64,000 nt of DNA from Archangium sp. GTDB taxonomy: Bacteria; Myxococcota; Myxococcia; Myxococcales; Myxococcaceae. The stretch covers positions 20,136 through 84,135 of the forward strand of contig JAUXRX010000059.1 in assembly GCA_030681645.1 (NCBI GenBank), written 5' to 3'. A program made the translations under genes and the position numbers. Shown one piece after another: positions 59,105-64,000 of the stretch. Numbering within the stretch: the stretch's first letter is position 1; every line of letters starts with the position of its first letter. The notes beneath the pieces are model-generated. The model saw nothing but the letters and a program-made list of their open reading frames with translations, was not told the origin of the DNA and did no database searches.

Positions 59105-61771
59105 ATGAGCCCGCGCGTGAGCGACAAGTCAGCCTTCATCACGCGCGGAATCACCGCGTACGCGCACCTCCTCGTGAAGTACCCGGGAAAGGTGTTGTTG
59201 GTCCTGGTCGCGCTGGGCATCGCCGGCAGCTGGCTCACCGCGAGGCTGACCATCGAGCCCGACCAGCTCGCGCTCATCAGCCAGGATCTCCCCGAGGTGA
59301 AGGAGGTCAAGCGCGTCATCGACATGGTGGGCGGCGCCGGGTACCTGCAGCTCGCGCTGCGCGCCGACGACGAGGGGGCGTTGAAGAAGCTCGCCGACGC
59401 GATCCACGAGACGTTGATCGCCGCGAAGCAGCCCGACGGCACGCCCTACGTGCGCTTCATCACCTACAAGGTGCCCGTCGAGTTCGTGCGCGAGAACATG
59501 GTGCTGTTCATTCGCAACGAGGACCTGGTCGAGGCCAAGAAGCGCATCGATCCCTACGTGAAGGACCAGCTGCGCAGGAACAACCCGTTCTACCTCGAGC
59601 TGCGCAAGACCGAGCCGGTGAAGCTCGACCTCACCGACCTGATCAACAAGTACAGCTCCATCGGCAAGAAGAGCATTCGAGACGACTATTACATCTCGGA
59701 CGACAAGAAGATGATGATGATCCTCATCAAGCCGATGTGGAACTCGACGCTGTTGCCGAAGACGAAAGACTTCGTCGACGTGATGACGGGCGGCGCGGCG
59801 ATGGGGACGCCGGTGACGAAGGGCCTGCTCTTCGACGCCGCGAAGAAGAGTGGCGTCGAGCTGGTGGAGGACTACCAGCTCATGGGCGACAAGCAGCGCG
59901 TCGCCTTCGGCTTCACCGGCTCGTACAAGACGAGCGTCGACGACAACTACGCGATGACCGAGTCGCTCGACGACGTGTTCGTCTTCGCCTTCCTCTTCAT
60001 CGCGATCATCACCGTGGTCTTCTTCCGCAAGTGGGCCCCCACGCTGATCGTGCTGTCTGGAATGGCGCTGGGCACCATCCTCACCATGGGCTTCGCCAAG
60101 CTGACGCTGGGCGAGCTCAACCTGGTGACCAGCATCATCGGCGCCATCCTGATGGGCTTCGGCATCGACTACGGCATCCACTTCATCTACCGCACCCGCA
60201 TCGAGCTCGGCATGGGCAAGGCGTGGGACAGGGCGATCACCGACGCCATCATCAACGCCGGCCGGCCCGCGCTGATCGCCGCCATCGTCACCGCGGGCAG
60301 CTTCTTCGTGCTGCTGGTCTCTGAGTTCCGCGGCTTCTCGCAGTTCGGCTTCCTCGCCGGCTTCGGCACGTTGATCATCGGGCTGACGCTCTTCTCGTGG
60401 AGCCCCGCCATTCTCGCGCTCGCCGGTCACAAGGACCCCGCGCTGCCCGCGAAGCTCATCGGGGTGATGGCGCCACCCTCGGCCGATCTCGTCTCGGGCA
60501 AGACCCGCATTCCCGCGCCGAAGCTGCTGCTGGCCGCGGCGGTGGGGCTGGTGGGCCTGGTGTGCGCGTTCTCCGTGCCGTGGGTCGACTTTCCCATTCC
60601 GAAGGACCGCGAGATGACGCTGTGGGAGCGGTTCAGCGGCGGGGTGCGCTTCAACTACAACACCCGCGCGCTGGCGCCGGTGGACCAGCCGTCGATCAAG
60701 CTGCAGGACGAGATCAACGCCCGCTTCCAGATCAGCTCCGACCCCATCGCCGTGTACACGCGCACGCTCGAGGAGACGAAGGACATCTGGGACGCGATGA
60801 CCGACGACTCCGACTACAACTTCCGGGTCGACATCTCGAAGTACCCGTCGGTCGACCAGGTGGTGAGCATCTACAGCTTCACCCCGCCGCCGAAGACCGC
60901 CGCGCTCAACGCGAAGGTGCTCGAGGCGTGGAACGAGCAGCTCAAGGACATCCCCGCCGAATCGCTGCCGCCCGAGATGCAGGAGAACGCGAAGTTCTTC
61001 AAGCGCGTGCTCGAGAAGAAGCCCTTCGACGTCAACGGCGTGCCCGAGACGTACGCGAGCCTGTTCCGCCACCTGCCCACCACGAAGCCGGAGAACCACG
61101 GCTACCTCACCTTCCTCTACCCGAAGGTCGATCTGTGGGACGGCAAGAACCTGATGCTGTTCGCCGACCAGACCAACCTGATCGAGGGCAAGAGCGGGAA
61201 GAAGTACCAGTCGGCGGGCCTGGCGATCCTCTACGCGAAGCTCGCGCGCATCGTGCTCTTCGACGCGAAGCTGACGGTGCTGCTGGCGGCGCTGTGGATC
61301 CTGGTGATGCACTACCTCGACTTCCGCTCGGTGAAGCTGGCGCTCGCCTCGGTGATCCCGCTGGGGGTCGGGTTGTGGATGATGCTGGGGCTCTTGAGCG
61401 TGACCAACCACCGGCTCAACTTCATGAACCTGGTGATCCTGCCGATCCTCCTCGGGTTCGGGGTGAGCCACGGGCTCTACCTGCTGCACCGCTTCCTCGA
61501 GGGCACCTCGCCCATGGTGGCGCTGCGCAGCGTGGGCGCCGCGGTGGCCAGCTCGACGCTCACCGCCATCGCCGGGTTTGCGTCGCTCTTCTTCGCCCAG
61601 CACCAGGGCCTGCGCAGCATCGGCTTCGTGGCGTGCCTGGGCCTGGGCACCACGCTCCTCGTCAGCTTCACCGTGCTCGCGGCCGTGCTGCAGATCATCT
61701 ACGACCGCGAGGGCGCGCAGGAGCTCGGGAGCGGAGCCGGTAGCGGCGGAACGCCGCGCGAGACGGGCTGA
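59105..61771 (+). CDS. MMPL/SSD-family RND exporter
   Basis: 888 aa. Two halves, each with one membrane helix, a large periplasmic domain and five more helices. IGAILMGFGIDYGIHFIYR and ILLGFGVSHGLYLLHRF are the conserved TM4-like segments. It resembles HpnN/MmpL exporters of lipids or hopanoids; no hopanoid gene is nearby, so substrate is open. The last codons lie in a short tandem duplication (61728, 61815). 21 bp downstream of the six-helix membrane gene. Confidence 0.85.
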   Translation: MSPRVSDKSAFITRGITAYAHLLVKYPGKVLLVLVALGIAGSWLTARLTIEPDQLALISQDLPEVKEVKRVIDMVGGAGYLQLALRADDEGALKKLADAIHETLIAAKQPDGTPYVRFITYKVPVEFVRENMVLFIRNEDLVEAKKRIDPYVKDQLRRNNPFYLELRKTEPVKLDLTDLINKYSSIGKKSIRDDYYISDDKKMMMILIKPMWNSTLLPKTKDFVDVMTGGAAMGTPVTKGLLFDAAKKSGVELVEDYQLMGDKQRVAFGFTGSYKTSVDDNYAMTESLDDVFVFAFLFIAIITVVFFRKWAPTLIVLSGMALGTILTMGFAKLTLGELNLVTSIIGAILMGFGIDYGIHFIYRTRIELGMGKAWDRAITDAIINAGRPALIAAIVTAGSFFVLLVSEFRGFSQFGFLAGFGTLIIGLTLFSWSPAILALAGHKDPALPAKLIGVMAPPSADLVSGKTRIPAPKLLLAAAVGLVGLVCAFSVPWVDFPIPKDREMTLWERFSGGVRFNYNTRALAPVDQPSIKLQDEINARFQISSDPIAVYTRTLEETKDIWDAMTDDSDYNFRVDISKYPSVDQVVSIYSFTPPPKTAALNAKVLEAWNEQLKDIPAESLPPEMQENAKFFKRVLEKKPFDVNGVPETYASLFRHLPTTKPENHGYLTFLYPKVDLWDGKNLMLFADQTNLIEGKSGKKYQSAGLAILYAKLARIVLFDAKLTVLLAALWILVMHYLDFRSVKLALASVIPLGVGLWMMLGLLSVTNHRLNFMNLVILPILLGFGVSHGLYLLHRFLEGTSPMVALRSVGAAVASSTLTAIAGFASLFFAQHQGLRSIGFVACLGLGTTLLVSFTVLAAVLQIIYDREGAQELGSGAGSGGTPRETG

Positions 61772-61775
61772 AGCG
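61728..61775. repeat. Tandem gene-end duplication, copy 1
   Basis: 48 bp with the stop of the MMPL gene (TGA 61769-61771); 46/48 match with 61815-61862, offset 87. Confidence 0.88.
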
Positions 61776-61814
61776 AAGCGGAAGACCGGCCGAGGCGAAG
61801 CGACCCAGAAACAC

Positions 61815-61862
61815 GGAGCGGAGCCGGAAGCGGCGGAACGCCGCGCGAGCCGGGCTGAAGCG
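61815..61862. repeat. Tandem gene-end duplication, copy 2
   Basis: 46/48 match with 61728-61775; the 39 bp between the copies is also purine-rich and partly similar (gaagcggaag, gcgaagcg). No gene lies on it. Confidence 0.88.
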
Positions 61863-61910
61863 GCCATTCATCCCGAGAGGTGGCAAATTGTCTGCTAGCA
61901 AGTAGCGCGC

Positions 61911-62834
61911 ATGCGTTTCCTTGTGAGCCTGTCGATCGCCGTCCTCGCGTTCCCGGCCTGCAAGTGTGAGCAGAGCGGAGCGAGGCTCTACGAGCTCGCC
62001 CAGGAAGCAGACGCCCCAGGAAGCCGCGCGCGGGCCTTCGAACTCTACCTGGGAGCCTGCGACAAGGGGGTCGCGGAGGCGTGCAACGACGCAAGCGTGA
62101 TGCTGAGTCAGGGCGAGGAGATGAGTGTGGATGAACCGCGCGCACTCGACTTGCTAGAGCGAGCGTGCCGGGGGGGCGACTTCCTCTCGTGCGCGAACCT
62201 CGCCGGAAAGCACCACGCCGCGAACGACGCCGAGAAGGCGGCACGCGCGGCCGAACGCGCCTGCGAAGGGAACGCAGGGCGAGGGTGCACGCTGCTCGCG
62301 ATGCTCGCCTCCGACGGCGCAGCTGGGCTGTCGATGGAGCGGGAGCTGCCTTTGCTGGAGAAGGCCGTGGCTCTCGGCGAACCCCTCGCGAAGACTCTCC
62401 TCGCGACGAATCTCATCAAGGCTGGAAAGGACCTGAGCCGAGCCGACACGCTCCTCAGCCAGTCGTGTGAGGAAGTCGCCATGGGTTGTGTCCTGCTCGG
62501 GCACCTGCATGACGGCGTGGACGCGCGGCTTCCCAAAGACGCCGCGCGTGCACGGGCCGCCTACGAGAAGGCATGCGCCACCGAGGTCTTTGAATGCAAC
62601 GAACTCGCGAACTTCCTCGGCCCGAAGGAACAAGCTCGGGCGCGGGAGCTGTACTCGCGGGCGTGCGACGCGGGCAACGGTACGGCGTGTTTGAACCTCG
62701 GGTCTCGCTTCGAGAAAGGCGAGGGCGTCGAGCGCAATCTGACTCACGCCAGGGACTTGTACCGAAGAGCCTGTGACACCGACGAGCCGGAGGGGTGTGT
62801 CGCGCTCGAGTCACTGAGTCATTCGCAGCCCTAG
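61911..62834 (+). CDS. Sel1-like repeat lipoprotein
   Basis: 307 aa. Lipobox FPACK. From about residue 25 on, Sel1/TPR-type helical pairs recur, each with Cys pairs (ELYLGACDKGVAEACNDASVML, LLERACRGGDFLSCANLAGKH, AACERACEGNAGRGC-type, AYEKACATEVFECNELANFL, RACDAGNGTACLNLGSRFEKGEGVERN). The Cys pairs would staple each repeat, as in Helicobacter Hcp proteins. It may mediate contact or scaffold; no enzyme motif. Promoter region holds the tandem duplication. Codon use is less GC-extreme than the MMPL gene. Confidence 0.8.
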   Translation: MRFLVSLSIAVLAFPACKCEQSGARLYELAQEADAPGSRARAFELYLGACDKGVAEACNDASVMLSQGEEMSVDEPRALDLLERACRGGDFLSCANLAGKHHAANDAEKAARAAERACEGNAGRGCTLLAMLASDGAAGLSMERELPLLEKAVALGEPLAKTLLATNLIKAGKDLSRADTLLSQSCEEVAMGCVLLGHLHDGVDARLPKDAARARAAYEKACATEVFECNELANFLGPKEQARARELYSRACDAGNGTACLNLGSRFEKGEGVERNLTHARDLYRRACDTDEPEGCVALESLSHSQP

Positions 62835-62982
62835 AACATCGCGTATCAGCGGCAATACGCCTTGAAACCGGCCGCCGGGCAAGCCCGTGTGATGGTGAGG
62901 TTCGCGGCTGAAACAGCCCGCGTCCTCCTTGAGGATTCTTCGTGAGCGTCGTTCGAGGGCCGCGTCCCATCGTGGCCCCGCC

Positions 62983-63029
62983 GTCCGTCATAACGGAGGC
63001 TGTCTTGCATGACGGACATTCATCCGTTA
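62983..63029. promoter_or_regulatory. Interleaved inverted repeats upstream of the DUF4395 gene
   Basis: GTCCGTCAT (62983-62991) pairs with ATGACGGAC (63009-63017), and TAACGGA (62991-62997) pairs with TCCGTTA (63023-63029). They end 10 bp before the start codon and are probably an operator; TaqI-like chance is low for the 9-bp pair. Confidence 0.5.
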
Positions 63030-63039
63030 CGGTAGATGC

Positions 63040-63756
63040 ATGTCGACCCAGACCCTCCGCACCTTCACCCGCCGGGCAGACCCGTACCGCGACCTGCTCG
63101 TCATCGACTCCCGCGCGCCGCGCTTCAACCAGCTGGTGGTGGCCACCGGCAGCCTGATCGCCGTGCTCAGCGGCTTCTGGCCCCTCCTCGGGCTGCTCGG
63201 GGCGCAGCTCGCGGTGAGCGTGCTCTTCGGCCGCAAGTACTGCCTGCCCTGCGTCTTCTACTTCGAGGTGGTGCAGCCCCGCGTCGGCGAGGGCGAGCTC
63301 GAAGACAGCCGCGCGCCGCGCTTCGCCAACATCATCGGCGCCGTCTTCCTCCTCTCCGCCGCGGCGTTCGGGGCGGCCGGGTTCGTCACCGTGAGCGCGG
63401 TGCTGGGCGGCACCGTCGCCGCGCTGGCCGGGCTCGCGGTGTCCACGGGGCTGTGCGTGGGCTGCGAGGTCTACAAGGTGCTGGCGAAGGTGCGCGGCAT
63501 CAAGGGCGGCCTGCTCGAGCGCATCGACCTCGATCAGCTCGGCGTGCTGCCCGAAGAGAACCTGGTGGTGCTCTTCACCCACCCGCTCTGCAGCGAGTGC
63601 CACGAGGTGAAGCCGAAGCTCGAGCGCGAAGGGCACCGGGTCATCTCCATCGACGTCTCGCAGCGCAAGGACCTGGCGAAGAAGTACGGCGTGACCCTGG
63701 TGCCGCTGGCGGTCACCGTCGGCGCCGACGGGCGGGTGTACGGCCGCTCGCGCTGA
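63040..63756 (+). CDS. DUF4395 membrane domain fused to thioredoxin-like domain
   Basis: 238 aa. DUF4395 half (residues 1-140): IDSRAPRFNQLVVATGS twice (also DSRAPRFANIIGA), with four membrane helices and a CLPC pair on a loop. Then a thioredoxin-like half with HPLCSECHEV (CxxC) and IDVSQRKDLAKKYGVTLVPLAV with the cis-Pro. Probably a membrane-bound redox protein moving electrons or sulfur across the inner membrane. A candidate operator precedes it. Related proteins often pair with thiol-redox genes. Confidence 0.82.
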   Translation: MSTQTLRTFTRRADPYRDLLVIDSRAPRFNQLVVATGSLIAVLSGFWPLLGLLGAQLAVSVLFGRKYCLPCVFYFEVVQPRVGEGELEDSRAPRFANIIGAVFLLSAAAFGAAGFVTVSAVLGGTVAALAGLAVSTGLCVGCEVYKVLAKVRGIKGGLLERIDLDQLGVLPEENLVVLFTHPLCSECHEVKPKLEREGHRVISIDVSQRKDLAKKYGVTLVPLAVTVGADGRVYGRSR

Positions 63757-63783
63757 GTCGAGAGCCTGCTAGAAGCAGTGCCC

Positions 63784-64000
63784 ATGATCCGGCGCACCCT
63801 GCTGATCCTCACGGCCGCGGCTTCGAGCGGCTGCTTCGACTTCGACGCGGCGTACACCCAGTTCTGTGACGGCGGCCGCTGCCTGGACGCAGCCACTGGC
63901 GGCGGCGGCGGCACGACTGGTGGCGGTAGCGGCGGCGGCGCGGTCGGTGGTGGCGGCGGCGCGGCCGGTGGCGGCGGCGGCGCGGCCGGTGGCGGCGGCG
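63784..64000 (+). CDS. Gly-rich lipoprotein, 3' end cut by window
   Basis: MIRRTLLILTAAASSGCFDF is a lipoprotein signal; FCDGGRCLDA is a small Cys pair, then an A/T/G-rich low-complexity run of GGGG, GGS and GGA units continues to the window end. Such Gly-rich lipoprotein spacers are common on myxobacterial surface proteins; the functional domain should lie beyond 64000. Confidence 0.75.
   Translation, partial: MIRRTLLILTAAASSGCFDFDAAYTQFCDGGRCLDAATGGGGGTTGGGSGGGAVGGGGGAAGGGGGAAGGGG

Noticed and set aside
63890..64000. Simple repeat at the window end as a possible origin or satellite
   Set aside because: In frame with a lipoprotein signal and codes for a Gly-rich spacer.

Overview
The window is very GC-rich DNA (about 70% by eye) with dense genes, frequent ATGA/GTGA stop-start overlaps and many lipoproteins with low-complexity Ala/Asp or Gly tails. 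A protein ending in a MYXO-CTERM-like tripartite signal (26033-29113), Cys-rich tandem repeats, kelch proteins, an Hsp70 paralogue and NtrC-type regulators point to the phylum Myxococcota. No genus is claimed. I see no rRNA, tRNA, CRISPR array, transposase or integrase.

Layout. 1-1566: end of an AMMECR1 gene and its radical SAM partner. 1676-2737: lone Asp/Ala-rich lipoprotein hydrolase. 2818-5162 (minus): nitrosative-stress and Fe-S repair operon (RIC di-iron protein, SufT/MIP18-like, DUF2249, NnrS-like membrane protein). 5311-8569: 5-FCL, MarR regulator, zinc-ribbon membrane protein, large anchored protein. 8558-14049 (minus): Hsp70, a TPR protein fused to an ATPase-less Lon peptidase domain, and a membrane J-like/TPR protein. 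14126-15406: FadL-like porin. 15444-22741: two-component system with a PhnD-like binding protein and a decaheme OmcA/MtrC-type cytochrome with a collagen-like stalk. 22972-25344: pseudokinase and membrane protein. 25407-32096: secreted proteins, including a metzincin with Cys-rich repeats and a protein with two cysteine-peptidase-like domains. 32101-38071 (minus): first CzcCBA metal efflux operon. 38284-42617 (minus): sulfane-sulfur operon (ArsR-rhodanese, MFS-rhodanese, OsmC, DsrE, SQR-like flavoprotein). 42829-44997: CASTOR/POLLUX-like channel. 45112-47917: kelch, hemerythrin and alcohol dehydrogenase genes. 48021-55345: BlaI/CopY-type repressor, M56 membrane protease with a His/Cys-rich loop, and a second CzcCBA system. 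57091-58131: DMT transporter with a His-rich tail. 58156-64000: a superoxide dismutase relic, an MMPL-family exporter, Sel1-type lipoprotein, DUF4395-thioredoxin protein and a truncated Gly-rich lipoprotein.

Three observations stand out. (1) Three blocks of DNA (about 1.2, 7.5 and 1.7 kb) are each bracketed by near-perfect direct repeats of 45-73 bp that duplicate a gene-gene junction, so both old neighbours stay intact: 1525/2801, 15339/22903 and 55322/57071. They look like recent, non-destructive insertions with no visible recombinase. (2) The Hsp70 / TPR-Lon / J-like cluster looks like an undescribed chaperone-protease unit: the Lon-type Ser-Lys dyad is present (Ser346, Lys389), but there is no AAA+ domain and the J-like partner lacks HPD. 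(3) BlaI, M56 protease and RND efflux share two matching TACTA-N7-TAGTA operators, one inside the efflux gene's signal-peptide codons, and the protease carries a candidate metal-sensing loop; together they suggest a proteolytic metal-response switch.

Start codons were mostly chosen from overlaps, signal peptides and domain starts. Regulatory sites are pattern-based and unconfirmed.
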